Positions 1 to 12,158 of a stretch of 64,000 nucleotides of DNA are shown here, one piece after another. A program made the translations under genes and the position numbers. Source of the DNA: Cryptomeria japonica (Eukaryota > Streptophyta > Pinopsida > Cupressales > Cupressaceae). The notes beneath the pieces were generated by a model. It had not been told where the DNA came from. It ran no database searches and saw nothing but the letters and a program-made list of their open reading frames with translations. Numbering within the stretch: the first letter of the stretch is position 1; every line of letters begins with the position of its first letter. Where the stretch lies: the NCBI RefSeq assembly GCF_030272615.1, contig NC_081409.1:873874594-873938593 (forward strand). The letters run 5' to 3'.

Positions 1-1353
1 AAAAAAACGGATCCAGTTTCCTACACAATCTGAACCTATTGTGATTGCTAAAATGTTATGTGTTGAACATGAAACCCATCCTCTATATGTGCTCCAACCC
101 AATAGGATTGTGCTCCCTCATTTAGTTGTACAACATAGTCGATCTGATGAGCATCCTTTGCCAATGATTCAACAAACGAACACACCTTCCATTGCTACAA
201 CTGCACCAATGTCAAACTCTTTTAAATTTGTTGAATTTATGCATGCATTGGCTACTTTTTGAACAAGAATTGAGAGCTTATCATAGCTACAATTATGTGT
301 GATCTGTAAAGAAAAGTATGTTGGTATGCTTCTAAGGTCAAATCAACCTGAGGTCATTTTCTCAAGATGCTATAATGAAAAGGGTGTTCATCACTTCTCT
401 ATTGCAAACAATATGGATCCCAGTGAACAAGCATTTGTTTTAAAATACCTTTCACAAGTGGAGGAAATGCTTATAGCAAGGGTTGCTCCTATATTTCAAG
501 TTAGCCATGCCAGAGGTGGTCAATACAAATATATAAGACACACTATAAATTTCCCACAAGACATTTCAAAAATAGCAACTGCTTTGCCATGCAAATTGGA
601 ACATTTGGAAATACTTATTGTTCGAAGAACAAATTTAGAAAGGAAAAATTATGACTGTTATGTAAATAGATTCCATGTTGTGGATGCATTAAATTACAAA
701 ATCCAACATGACCAGTACTACAATGATGTTATAATTGATTTTGTTGCAAAAAATTTATTGTCAGAAATATCTACTGATATATCAGATTTGTTGCATGGCT
801 TTGAAAGTTTCCTTGATCAACCATCTCAATAACTCAAGAGACACTAATTGATAATGATGGAGTTGAATCAGACAACATATCATCATTTATTCCAAATCTA
901 CCATCTTCAACACATGAACTAGATGCCATTGATAAATTATTGTAGCTAGATAAGGATTACAAAAAAGTAATAGGTTGGCTTGAAATAACTTGCTCACCCA
1001 TAAATGAATACAACACTGAAGGGTTGTTTGCTATGGCTTTCCCAATGTTGTTTTCAAATTAATTTGCACTGCCACTCCAACCAAGAACAAAACATGTTCA
1101 TTTATATGAATATGCTTTCACTTAATTAGATATCATGACCAAAGATTTAGACAACATGTTAGATTTAAATATTATTTTTATAATCTAATAATGACTCATC
1201 ATTCCCAACAATCAGTTGCTATTTTCATAGGGACCAATCTAGAAGACTCTTTCCCAACTACTTTTCAAGATTTGCGCCAACCATTGCAAGATACACCTTC
1301 TGATCAACTGCCAAACACATTGATGCGGTTTGCAGCTTCATTATGAGGGACTT
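1..1353 (+). pseudogene. Helitron Rep/helicase, N-terminal piece (Helitron-like N domain)
   Basis: Degenerate coding region for the N-terminal part of a Helitron replication protein/helicase. An open stretch at 299-832 begins with a Cys-x-x-Cys motif (CVICKEKY) and contains SRCYNEKGVHHFSIANNMDP, then QVEEMLIARVAPIF and GGQYKYIRH...FPQDIS, all typical of the conserved domain upstream of Rep in plant Helitrons. After a stop at 830-832 and a frame change, the reading continues (about 835-1350) with EYNTEGLFAMAFPMLF, LQPRTKHVHLYEYA and QQSVAIFIGTN, ending in LMRFAAS at the gypsy-1 insertion. The segment 41-262, without clear motifs, is in the expected leader position. Several stops and at least two frameshifts make it non-functional. 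The continuation is at 29422. Confidence 0.85.
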
Positions 1354-2863
1354 TGATGGGGTTCACCTAGCTTGCTCACACTTCACCTAGTTGGTGTTGC
1401 TCAATTCCACCGACTCTCCAGGCCTAGCTATTCTCTAATACCTCCAAGTCCTTCTCAATCTCTTCTAGGTCTTGCTTCTTGTCAATTTCAAGGTGTTTGC
1501 TTCAAGTGTTTAACTAGGAACCCTACCAATTTACAATGTTCCCCATGTGCTCATTATGGTCGTCTTGTCTTCAACTTGTCAATTTTGACCTCCTACTACT
1601 GTGAGTTGATGAAAAGGTGTGGAGGTGGCTTCTAAAATGATTTTAATACCTTTTGGGTCCATTTGAGGTTTTCATCCATTTGCCTTCTTCTTGATTTCAC
1701 CATTTTGCCTAGAAAAGGGCTACAAGGAATGAGCCCTATTAGGCCTCCAAAATCTGGTTTTCTAGGGCTTAGAGGAAAATGGTCCAAAAGACCCTACAAC
1801 AAGGTTTGATATTCTTCAATGATACACGTATCCCCAAGTGATTTAGGTAGTTTTGGTTTCTCAACCCACCGTATAATTCCCTAACCCAAAAATGACGGTT
1901 TTGAAGGGTTTCTAGGCCTCCTAACTGGCAATGACTAGTCAAGTTTGTGTTAGGGCATCAAATGGTATTGTCAAGGTTTGGAAACTCTGTATGAACTCCA
2001 TGGACCCCTCCAAAAGGTTAGATTATGGTCTTGCATTCACCCCTTCTCTTTACACTCGAAATTCACCCTGTCTCCTCTAGTCGGGTTACTCCTGGACTCG
2101 CCTAGAACAAGGTGACAGTCATATAAAACTTCATCTTCAAAACTTATCACTACATATGTATACTATAAAAATGGTTTCCTTCCATTTACCAACAAGCCAT
2201 GATGGTAGCATAGAGAGATTTCATGGGCAAACCATTTTAAACAAAAGTGTTATTTACAAGCCAAAACTCGTTGTTTGCAAACAAAGAAATGAAAGCACTA
2301 ACACAACCTAACTACAAAGATTGAAATGAAACTAATAACTTTGAAACACACCAAATAAACTCAATCCATTACTGGATCAATGGATTCAATCCATTTGTAT
2401 TCACAATATGAGCAAAATAAACCAAAATAGTGTCAAACAGTCCGAAAATGAGTAGTTTCAGATTTTTGATCTTACAAAAACAAAACTCCAACCTTTTTAA
2501 CCATGTAACGGAAGGTTTTTATAGTCTTCCCCATGTGTGGAGGAATTATAGGGAATTGGGCTATCCCTAACTCCATCGCTAAGCAATGTAGGACAAAAAT
2601 TGTCATGACAACTTTTTGCAACTTTGCACCTTTTGCAATTTTTGCTTTTCTAATCTATGAAACCTATTCTAAGTCTTTACTCATGACTTTTCAAGAATTA
2701 CTAAGACTATTTTAACCCTCCCTAATTCTTATACCAAGTTTTACCACTTTGACCATCAAGAAGGTCAATTTAATACTCAAACCACTACTTATGCACAAAA
2801 TGCAAACCTAAGAAGAACTAACTCAACCTAGGCCTACATTTTACTCATCACACTCACTCTTCA
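1354..2863 (-). repeat. gypsy-1 3' LTR, main piece
   Basis: Main part of the left LTR, interrupted at 2863/2864 by a solo LTR. Positions 2234-2860 match the right-hand LTR (19194-19838) closely. Positions 1368-2233 have no counterpart in that right copy but resemble parts of the gypsy-2 LTR (for example GGGCTACAAGGA and TTAGGCCTCC), so the left copy is the full-length one. Short open frames here (such as 1372-1635 and 2533-2715) are chance ORFs. Confidence 0.85.
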
Positions 2864-5800
2864 TGTAATAACCCACCATACTTAACTCAACAAAATGTGA
2901 CCACTTTTTTGTGTGTGTGTGTTTAATTTAATCATTGTGTTTGATTCAATCGCATACTCTGGGCATCCATCCATTTGGATTAGGCATTCATCCATCCGGG
3001 ATGAGCATCTAACCATATGGGACATAAGATTTCATCTATCCAATATAGGATAGGCATCTACCCATATGGGTTAGGCATCTATCCAATCAGGATAGGAGGT
3101 GCTCTGGCCAGAGACTTAGACTCATCGGGACCATTCGGGTCTTGAGCCACTCACTAAGAACTACACTCTTCTAATAGGAGTGCACCGAGGTTGCCAACCT
3201 TAGGAGTAATTAAATAACATAATACAAGCTTGAATTCTGCCTTGGAATTTGGCTTAAAGCCTCGGGAAGTCAAGTGAATCCATATGGGATTCCCTCCGAG
3301 TATGCAATGAATTACTTTTTTCTTTATATTATACTTATCTTTCAAATTAGGATTCTTACTCAATCCTTCTTCCTACCAAGCCTAGACCCCACCCATGACA
3401 CCTGAGTACTAGGGACAACTCCATCCCAAGACTACCTACATGCCCGTTTCAGCACGGGATCAAGGCGTAGAATATGTAGTTCTATTTTCTACTCTTAGGT
3501 TTGATGTAAACTGATTAGTGGGTACACAACCCTTTCTAGGGTCAATGTCCCAGACAGTTTCTCTGCGGTTGCTACCCACAGTGGTAACGCTTAAGCAAAT
3601 GCTCAAGATGGCCTATTGCTTGTGGCCTAAAACACTAGATCCTAATTCTTATCATAAGTGTCACCCTTGTCTAATTGTCAATCACAAATATCTCTTCAAG
3701 ATTAAATCAATTTCATAAAAGCATTTTACTTAACCACCCTAAAGGGGGTTTACTATGGTTTAACTCAACGGATGTAAAAACATTTAAAGATTATCTTATT
3801 AGATTATTGATCCAAGGGGGACTACCCACCCCTTGGATTTTTAACTTCCAAGTGTCCCTTATTACTCCCTGATGATTTATAGGGATGATGCCACAGACGT
3901 CATTGATGTAGCTTTATTAGGAATTAAGTGCAGTAGTTCAACATGACAACATTACCCATAAGCGTGACCCAGAGGCACTATATATACCAAACACTACTAG
4001 GTTTTGGTTTCCATCTTCCTTTATTTAGTTTTCTAACTAAGAGCTATGAAAGCATCATACTTGATTACTAATTGAACGTGTATAATTTAATTAATTGAAA
4101 TAACTACTTGATGAATCACGTAGAATAAAATACCATAACTAAATTATTTATTATTCAAAACTTGAAATATAACTTGCATAATAATGACCATTATGAAACT
4201 TGCATATTAATATTTACATGTGTAACTTGCATGGAGATGAAAGCATCAATATAAGTAATTTGCATGATATAAAAATAGTGTAACTTGCGTGCATGATTAA
4301 GCACTCCATGATTCTTCCAAAAATAGCGATTAATTTAGACATTTGATTCAAATCATATTAATGTACAATAATTGCTTTTAATGAGTCCAAAATACCAACT
4401 AAGTGACCCAACGAATTTTAAATAGTTTTTATAAAATTCCAATTATAAGATTTAACACAATTATAATTAGAATATTGCTTAAAGGAATTTAATAAATTTT
4501 TACTAAGGACAATTATAAAATTTAATACAATTTAATTTACAATTTAGAAAATTGCTAAAAGGTAAATTTATCTCGATATTACCTAAGTTTAAAATTTTAT
4601 AAAACTAAAATTTGTATATATATATATATAAAATAAAAAAATTTAACATTATACAAATTGCCACAAATTTAATTGAAATGACATTTGAAAACACAGATGA
4701 AAGGGAGGAAGTGGGAGTGGGACCCACAGGTCCCATCACCACTACAAGTACTGCAGAAGCATGCCTGTAGTGGTGAGGGGACCTCGTGGTCCCCTCCACT
4801 ACCCTGCGGCCACTGTCGTGATAGTGACCGCAGGGGAAGTGGAGGGTACCACTTCCCCGACGGTTACTAAACCGCCTCCACTAGCCTGCACGCTGCCCGA
4901 TACTCATAAATTCCGAATGACGTGATTTCAAAATTCAAATTGCTTGCAATGTTTAATATGTTCATTTTCGTTTGATATAAATTAAATTATATATATATAT
5001 AGACACACACACACACACACATATAATTAAATGTGGTTATATATTTTTGTTTTATTTCCAGTCTATTTACAATATAAGAGAGATATAAATATAACAAAAG
5101 GAATATTTTATGTGAATATGAATTTAATCACAAAGATGAAACAACCCAGGGAGATTAATTCTTTCCCAGCAATGTACAGATAATTGAAAAATAGATGATT
5201 ATGCTGAGTTAAACAAAGCTTTCAGAGGAAGGATTTCAGGAGCTAATATTTACAGAGGGGGATTTATTTCCTTATTCACAGAGAGATTTATTTCTACATA
5301 TAAAAATAATCATGAAATCAAATCAGAGTAAAGATTCATTCACAGGGATGAATAACACAGAGGTTTATTCACAGGGAGATATATTCTTCAATTTCAATTG
5401 ATATTCACAGAGAGATTTTCTTTCAGATTTCTATTCGAAGAGCCAGATAAATGAATTTGAGGGAAGAAATAAGGATTAAGATTCAAATCACACAGGGAAG
5501 AGTTTTAATCTCAGAAATGAGATTTAAAAATAAAGGAAATATGATTTTTGCACAAAGCTACAATCTTTGGAAAAGCAAAAAGCAAGATGATGTGCATATT
5601 TCCTAAATAAAATAAATAATAGAGCTGCCTTTTATTCCTAAATAAGAAGAAGAGATTTATTTATTCATTCACAAAGAGAGAGATTTGTTTATTTTTATAT
5701 TCAATATCATCTCTAGTTTTCAAGATAAAATAGAAAAGCAGAAATATGATTTTCTACCTTTTAAATAGATTAATTAAAATATGCAAGAGAAGTCTGCATT

Positions 5801-6509
5801 TGTATTTAAAAAGAGAAGGAATTATATCACTGCAATTCTTTAAAGAAAAAAAATAGATTTTCTTGCTATCTAGCAAATAAAAAAATGATTTCTTTCACAA
5901 AACTATATTCAACTAAAGAATCTAGAAACTATATATATTTTTTGATAAATACAAATTCCTCATATGACAAAAGGAGAGAACTTGGTTTACTGAAGCTTGA
6001 TGTTGAATCTTCTAGCTATCCTTTGATCCTTCCTTGCAACTTGAGAGAGATCCTTCAAACAACAACTTAAAAATCCTGCAACAAAAATGAGACTACCAAA
6101 GAAAAACTTGAGAAATTTCCTTCAAAACATAATCAACTCCCTTATTTGAAACTTGCATATCATTTTATAAGAAAAATCCCTCCATTCCACTATCTAGAAA
6201 ATTTAATTAAAAAAGAGATTCTTTTCCAATATTGGACTCCTGCAAATTGATTAAACTTAGTGGGGGAGTTACATGCAAAGTGGTGGAGATTCCTCTAGAA
6301 GCTTCTTATTCTTCCTACAACATGTGCCATAATTGGGAGTGGAAAATAAATAAATAAATAAATAAAAATAATTATATTCTCCAAGTGTGTGTGTGTGTGT
6401 GTGTTCATTTTATTCTTTTATTACATTTATTCAATCATTTTAAGTAATTTAACCAAAAATGTAATTGAATTGTATTTAAATCAAAAAGTGATAGAGGAGG
6501 GTTGTGACA
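2864..6509. mobile_element. Solo LTR A (3.65 kb), inserted in the gypsy-1 3' LTR
   Basis: A block starting TGTAATAACCC and ending GGGTTGTGACA, so its two ends form an inverted repeat typical of some plant gypsy LTRs. The flanks are CTTCA (2859-2863) and CTTCG (6510-6514), a 5-bp TSD with one mismatch. There is no coding content; 3154-3363, 4605-4870 and 5885-6070 are chance ORFs. It contains degenerate repeats of about 20 bp (2958-3100), short inverted segments around 4700-4870, an AC tract (about 5001-5020), repeated TTCACAG(A/G)GAGA motifs (5240-5700), an AAAT tract (about 6340-6370) and a GT tract (6385-6403). Parts match the LTR at 29670-32489 and 50202-52822, so it belongs to the same or a sister family. 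Coding orientation cannot be told without an internal region. Confidence 0.75.
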
Positions 6510-6635
6510 CTTCGACCCTCATGGAGTCATTATTCAATACATGACTTGGCTAAGGTTAGTACAAGAGAAAATTGAGAAAAAACTAATAGCCTATGTCCTA
6601 GGTGCTCCTGCACCATTCTCCCAAACAAAAGAAAA
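6510..6635 (-). repeat. gypsy-1 3' LTR terminal piece and polypurine tract
   Basis: The last about 100 bp of the left LTR resume after the solo LTR. They match 29314-29421 at the right end (ACTAATAGCCTA and the CCTAGGTGCTCCTGCACCA end). The LTR ends at 6615. On the minus strand the sequence just upstream is purine-rich (TTTGGGAGAA ending at 6616) and serves as the polypurine tract for plus-strand DNA synthesis. Confidence 0.85.
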
Positions 6636-8150
6636 CTAAGTCACCTCCTTGGGAATTAGATTCTAATCAATTCCTAGCTTCTTAAATTGTGCCTCAAGCA
6701 CACATGTAGCTTTAGCATCATCCATACCATGCTATTTGACTAGGCGCTCCCAATAGATTTGATGCCTTGCCTTCTTGGCGATCCTTGAACTCAACACCTT
6801 CTCAGCCTTTGGATTTGGTTTGGCTAGTAGTTGAAGGTTGTTCACATCATTTGATACCTCTGAGTGACTGCAATCTGAACCTTGGATTGGTCCTTTGTAG
6901 GCAACTAAGTCTTCTATGTTGAAAATCGATGACAATCCTATGTCACTAGGTAGGTCCACCTTGTATGCATTTTCTCCATACTTGGATAGAATGGCACATG
7001 GACCCAACCTTCTCCTTTGTAACTTGTTAGGCACTTCTTGTTGTAGCCTTGCTTTATTTAGGTGCACCATGACAAGATCTCCCACTTGAAATTGGAGGTT
7101 CTTCCTTCTTTCAACAACTTTTTGCTTGATTTTTCTTGTGTTCTCCATCAATGCTTGCTTGACTGATTCATGTACCTCCTTCATTGACTGAGAAAAGTCT
7201 TCTACATATCCACTTCTTGTTGTTGCATTACCTAAGTCTCTCAACTCCAAAATACCCCTTGGGTGAACACCATAGACCACTTCAAAAGGGCTCTTGCTAG
7301 TGGTCCTATTTATTGTGTCATTGTATGCATATTCATCTTGTGGAAGCACTTGATCCCATGTCTGACCATAATCTTTGGTAAGGCACCTCAATAAGCTCCC
7401 TAAGCTCCTATTCACCACTTTGGTCTTCCCATCTGTTTGTGGATGGTAGGATAATCCAAAAGATAGGTTGGTGCCAACATTTTGCCAGAGTGTCTTCCAA
7501 AAATGACTCATGAACTTTGATTCTCTATCTAAAACAATGCTCATGGGTAAACCATGTATCCTTACTACTTCTTTGAAGAACAAATGAGCTATTTGGCATG
7601 CATCATGAGTAGTCTTGCAAGGTACAAAGTGGGCCATCTTACTAAATCTATCCACAATGACATAAATGTTGTCAAATCCCTACTTTATCCTTGGTAAACC
7701 TACTACAAAGTCCATACTAATGCACTCCCAAGGTCTATTTGGTATGGGAAGAGGCTTGTATAAAATGGTATTTGAAGAAGTACCCTTGGCCTTTCGGCAA
7801 ACTATGCAAGTCTCCACATAATTTTTCACATCTTGATTCATCCTAGGCCAATAGTAATACCTCTGAACCAACTCTTGAGTCTTATTAACTCCAAAATGTC
7901 CACTAAGGCTTCCATTATGCTTTTCTTGTATGAGATTTTCTCTCATTGAGCCTCTAGGCACACAAAGCTGCCCACCTCTAAACAATAGTCCATCTTGTAA
8001 AGTAAATTCAGAATACTCACTATGGAAGTGATTTTGATAACCCTTACACACCTTGTAGGCATTTGAGAAATCTTCATCCTCTAGGTATAGGTCTCTAAAT
8101 CTGTCAACTCCTATGCTCCTCAATTGGATTTCTTGGATTGTCAAAAGTCT
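6636..8150 (-). pseudogene. gypsy-1 integrase with degraded chromodomain-like tail
   Basis: Integrase of a Ty3/gypsy element. The zinc-binding HHCC part lies in 7680-8144 (HFGVNKTQELVQRYYYWP then CIVCRKAKG), followed by ISMDFVVGLP with the first catalytic Asp. In 6732-7655 the core continues with DRFSKMAHFVPC, DRESKFMSHFW (second Asp) and HPQTDGKTKVVNRS. The catalytic Glu expected in DGQTEV is Lys here (GKTK), so the enzyme would be inactive. The C-terminal part (VGDLVMVHLNKARLQ, LGPCAILSKYGENAYKVDLP) is the usual gypsy linker, and beyond an in-frame stop lies a weak chromodomain-like tail. A frameshift separates the zinc part from the core near 7660-7680. The gypsy-2 counterpart is 12159-13448. 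Confidence 0.9.
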
Positions 8151-9583
8151 CCTGCTTAATGCATCAGCAACCCAGTTTAACTATCCTTTCTTGTTCTTGA
8201 TTGTGAATGTGTAGGCTTGCATGTACTCTAACCATTTCATGTGTTTATGACTGAGTTTGTCTTGTGAGTTTAGAAAACTCAATGCTTGGTTGTCCATATA
8301 GAATACAAATTCCTTAGGAAGAAGACAGTGACTCCACTTCCTCAAAGTCTACACTAAAGCATATAATTCCAAGTCATAAGAGGAGTATTTCCTCTTTGCA
8401 TTACTTAGCTTCTCACTATGGAAAGCTACTAGTCTTTCTTCTTGGCTTAGGACAACACCTACTGCAACATTGCTTGCATCACATTCCACTATGAAAAGTT
8501 TCTCAAAACTAGGTAATACCAACACCGGTTGAGTAGCTATCTTCTCCTTCAAGGTTTCAAATCCTCTATTTGCTTGTTCATTCCATTGAAAATTTTCTTT
8601 CATTCCACCTCTAATGGTGTCTAACATTGGTACACATATAGCACTAAATTGCCTAATGGACTTCCTGTAGTACTGAGCTAGTCCATGGAAGCTTCTCACC
8701 TCTATTTCTGACTTAGGAGTAGGCCAATTTACTATGGCTTCAACCTTGCTGGGATCCATCTTGAGGTTTCCTTGAGACAACACAAACCCAAGGTAAACCA
8801 ACTCCTGCTTAACAAATTCATACTTGTCCAAGTTCATAGTTAGCTTTTCATCATACAATCTTTGTAGTACATCTTGCAAATGATTAATATGATCTGCCTT
8901 ATCCTTACTAAAAATGAGAATATCATCTAGATATACCACCACAAATTTACCTATGAAGTCCTTCATCACCTCATTCATGAGTCTCATGAAGGTTCTTGGA
9001 GCATTGAATAAGCCAAATGGCATTACAAGCCATTCATAAAGACCCTCTGTAGTCTTAAATGCAGTTCTCCACTCATCACCCTCCTTAATCCTAATTTGGT
9101 GGTATCCACTTTTAAGGTCATTCTTGGTAAAGTACTTGGCTTCCCTTGAACAATCCATTAGATCTTCTATTCTAGGAATTGGAAACCTATATTTGATGGT
9201 GATCCTATTTATAGCTCTAGAATTAGTACACAATCTCCTAGTACCATTTTTCTTTGGATCTAACATGGTAGGGACAACACAAGGACTAATGCTTTTCCTA
9301 ATTAGGCCTTGGTCTAAAATCTCTTGGATTTGCTTGGCAATATCAACATTTTGTAAGCTTCCTTGTTAGTTAAGGATGCTCCAAGAATGAATACTATTTG
9401 ATGGCTTATGGTTCTTTTTGGAGGTAAGGTGGCTAGTTGTCCATCACTCACTATGCCTTTGAACTTCTTCAACAAGTCTTGAACCTCTATTGGCAAATCT
9501 GGCTGCTCTTTCTTGTCTTCCTCTTTAGGCTTCATTACTAGTGCAAACCCTATACCTTCACCTTCCTCAAGTGTCTTCAAGAA
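8151..9583 (-). pseudogene. gypsy-1 reverse transcriptase and RNase H
   Basis: Ty3/gypsy RT, which copies element RNA to DNA. The frame 8349-9266 has [43 protein letters not shown] and the catalytic [11 protein letters not shown] (YLDD codons 8922-8933), then LVYLGFVLSQGNLKMDPSKV. The RNase H region begins around VECDASNVAVGVVLSQ and continues in broken form to about 8151, with a stop after YALV. Upstream, 9314-9580 encodes the protease-RT connection (VQDLLKKFKGIVSDG). A frameshift separates this from the RT near 9270-9310. Catalytic aspartates are intact but the frame is not. Confidence 0.9.
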
Positions 9584-10548
9584 CTATTTTTCACTCACCA
9601 AAAGAAAATTAGGACCTTCTGCCCTCTTTTCACTTTCCTCAAGGACAGATTGAATCTTGAATGTGACTCCATCTTTCTTGAATGAGTATGCATTCTTGGC
9701 TCCATCATGAATAGCTTGTCTATCAAATTGCCATGGTCTTCTTAATAGAAGATGGCAGGAATCCATGGGTAGGACATCACATAACACTTTGTCCTTATAC
9801 CTTACAATGGTAAAATTCACCCATGCTTGCTCATTGAGTAGGACATGTTGGCCTTTGTTCAACCAGTTGACTCTATATGGGTTGTTGTGGCGTATCCTTT
9901 GTAATTTGAGCTTACTCACTGCCTCTTCTGACACAATGTTGTTTGTTGACCCTGAATCAATGATCACTTTGTAAACTTTGTCCATAATCTTGTATTTGAT
10001 CCTAAATAAGGACCTTCTTTGGCTTGGCTCTTCTCTGACCAGTTCTTTGATCAAAGTTCTCCTTATCATCAATTTGTCACCTAACTTTGATTCTAAGGCA
10101 ACCATTGAAGTCTTGCTACTTGAAGACTCTTCTTGAAGATAGTTCACTCTTCTTCCACCACCTTGTGATGATGATCCCTTCTCTGGACACCTATATGCTA
10201 GATGACCAAGTTTCTTACAATGGTAACACTTCATTGTTGCAAAATATGAGGAACCTCTACCTTGTCCACTAGATATTCCTCTAAAACCACTATTTTATCC
10301 CCTTCCTCTATTGAATCCTCCTTTACTAGTGCCACTCTCTTGCTTCTCAGTGAGTTTAGAATCACCTCGTGTTCTTTGTTTAGAACTTCTTCCTCCAAAG
10401 CCAACCCTATGGCCTCTATTGTCTTTTCCTCTACCTCTTCCCCTATTACTACTTGAGTCATGTCTTCTTTTTAGTTTTTCTTCCACTTTAAGGGAAAATT
10501 TATAGGTTTGATGAACTGTCTATAGACTCATTAAACTAATTTCTTCTT
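9584..10548 (-). pseudogene. gypsy-1 gag C-terminus (zinc knuckle) and aspartic protease
   Basis: Continuation of gypsy-1 gag/pol after the gypsy-2 insertion. The Arg/Gly-rich stretch (10231-10486, with RGRGRGKDNRG) precedes a perfect CCHC nucleocapsid knuckle, CYHCKKLGHLAYRC (about 10190-10232). Next comes an aspartic protease with an intact IIDSGSTNNIV active-site motif and the LPMDSCHLLLRRPWQFDRQ segment. The piece ends at 10548, where TTCTT (10544-10548) is the left TSD of gypsy-2. The gag N-terminus is found on the far side at 18425-19129. Stops occur near 10234 and 9583. Confidence 0.88.
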
Positions 10549-12138
10549 TGATGGGATGGGGTTTGGGATAGACTAGCCTAGTCTATGCTCTTGGATCCTT
10601 TCCTTGGATCACCTGGTGTTCTTTACACACCCTAGGGTCTCTAGGACTTCCCTTTTCTTGAGGAATCCCCTGACCATGCCCAATCCACCCACCAATGAGT
10701 TGCTATGCTACTACTAAGGTCTCACCTACTCATGAGACTCAAAACCCCTTACTATGGCTAATAAGGGCTAAGGCTTGTTCCACACTTTTCAAAGTCTTAG
10801 CAAGGTTAAATCAGGTCTCAAACCATGTTTTACATCCCTCCACGTGCCCCCAAGAAGTTGCTATCTTCATCCTTTCTACCAATTTCACTGTTTTGTGTTT
10901 TTGCTTACAAAATAGGGCTACAAGGATTAGGACCAATTAGGCCTCCTAACCGGTCTTCTAGGGCTCCCTCTCACAAACAATGCACAAACAACCCTAACTC
11001 CCAAAATGGACTACCATTCAATTGGAAAGAGTTCAAATATTTTCTAGGTTTTGGGCCTCAAAGTGGCCGTACAGTGCCTAGGGCGAATTTTTGGGGTTTT
11101 TAAGGGTTTTGTGAGGGTTTTGTGGCCTACCTGGGTCACAATGAAGGTTTTGTGTGTTAGCCACCTTTTTTGGATTGGTGGAGGCTCCTCCTTTGCACCA
11201 ATGATGCTTCTAATATCCTCTACACCTCCTCCAAAGGATGTACTCTCCTCTATCCAACCTTGCTCTCCAAGACCTCTGCAATTCAACCTCTCCTAACCGG
11301 GCACTATCCAATCTCACCTAGGAGTAGGTCTTTTCTTGGCCTTCCTGCATTTTTAGGGGCCCTTCTTGTTTCTCAGTATGGTACAAGTTTTTCACTCTCA
11401 TTCCCCATGGTTTCATGGTGGTTCCACAACGGGGAATGGACTTATGTAGCCATTTACACAATCCTATCTAAAACTGGACAGTAAGAAGATAGTTTACAAA
11501 CTATTCACAAACACACTCAATCTGCAAGTAAGATCCTAAACTAATTTCTTGAAATGAAAGTATTTACACCATGAAAAACATTCCACATAGTTCTAGATGT
11601 TTCTCAATGCATTAACTTGCTTGTTTCCTTCATTCAAACTGATTGGTAACAGTTTTACAGTCTCAGTCTGATATTTTTGCTAGGGTTGTACAATGTCTGA
11701 CATCCAACCCTTTCATTTAGGGTTTACAAGTAATTATACTACCTTTGCCTTGATTTGTGTGCCCAAACTAGGTTTTTCCACGCTAACCTAAAGAACTTGA
11801 CATCATGGTGGAAAAATTGCTTGACAACTTTTAAAAGTTGTCATGCAACTTTTGAGCAACTTTCCCAATGTTGCTTTTTATGACTCCTAGACCCACAATG
11901 GGCCAACCTAAGGACACCACTATGTTATAAAGGACGCCTAAACACTTCAAGGACACACATACCCTCCATTTTTGAGAAAAATCACAATCTTGACTCATGA
12001 CCCCTAAGATCTCCACTAGGACCCTAACTAGGACCTATGAGCAGATGGCTCATTATTTTATGTACAATGGCTTCTAAAGAAGCGTAACACCAACAAAACA
12101 AAGAAAGAGAAAGAGTTTGGAAGGGTGTTCCTACACCA
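10549..12138 (-). repeat. gypsy-2 3' LTR
   Basis: 1,590-bp LTR starting TGATGGGATGGGG and ending GTGTTCCTACACCA on the plus strand. The copy at 16836-18424 is nearly identical. Short ORFs conserved in both copies (for example 11170-11484 and 17457-17771) are duplicated because the LTR is duplicated and are not taken as genes. Just inside (12139-12156) the minus strand reads GTGTGAAGAGGGGGAGTA, the polypurine tract. Confidence 0.93.
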
Positions 12139-12158
12139 TACTCCCCCTCTTCACACAA

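Noticed and set aside
2958-3100. CRISPR-like array of short repeats
   Set aside because: Repeats are degenerate, directly adjacent, lack unique spacers of constant size and lie in a plant LTR.
4605-4870. Overlapping ORFs and short inverted repeats in solo LTR A as a small gene or MITE
   Set aside because: Inverted segments are short and imperfect, and no TSD was found around them.
10695-11484. ORFs of 81-104 residues repeated at 16982-17771
   Set aside because: They recur because they lie in the paired gypsy-2 LTRs; no protein features and no reason to translate.
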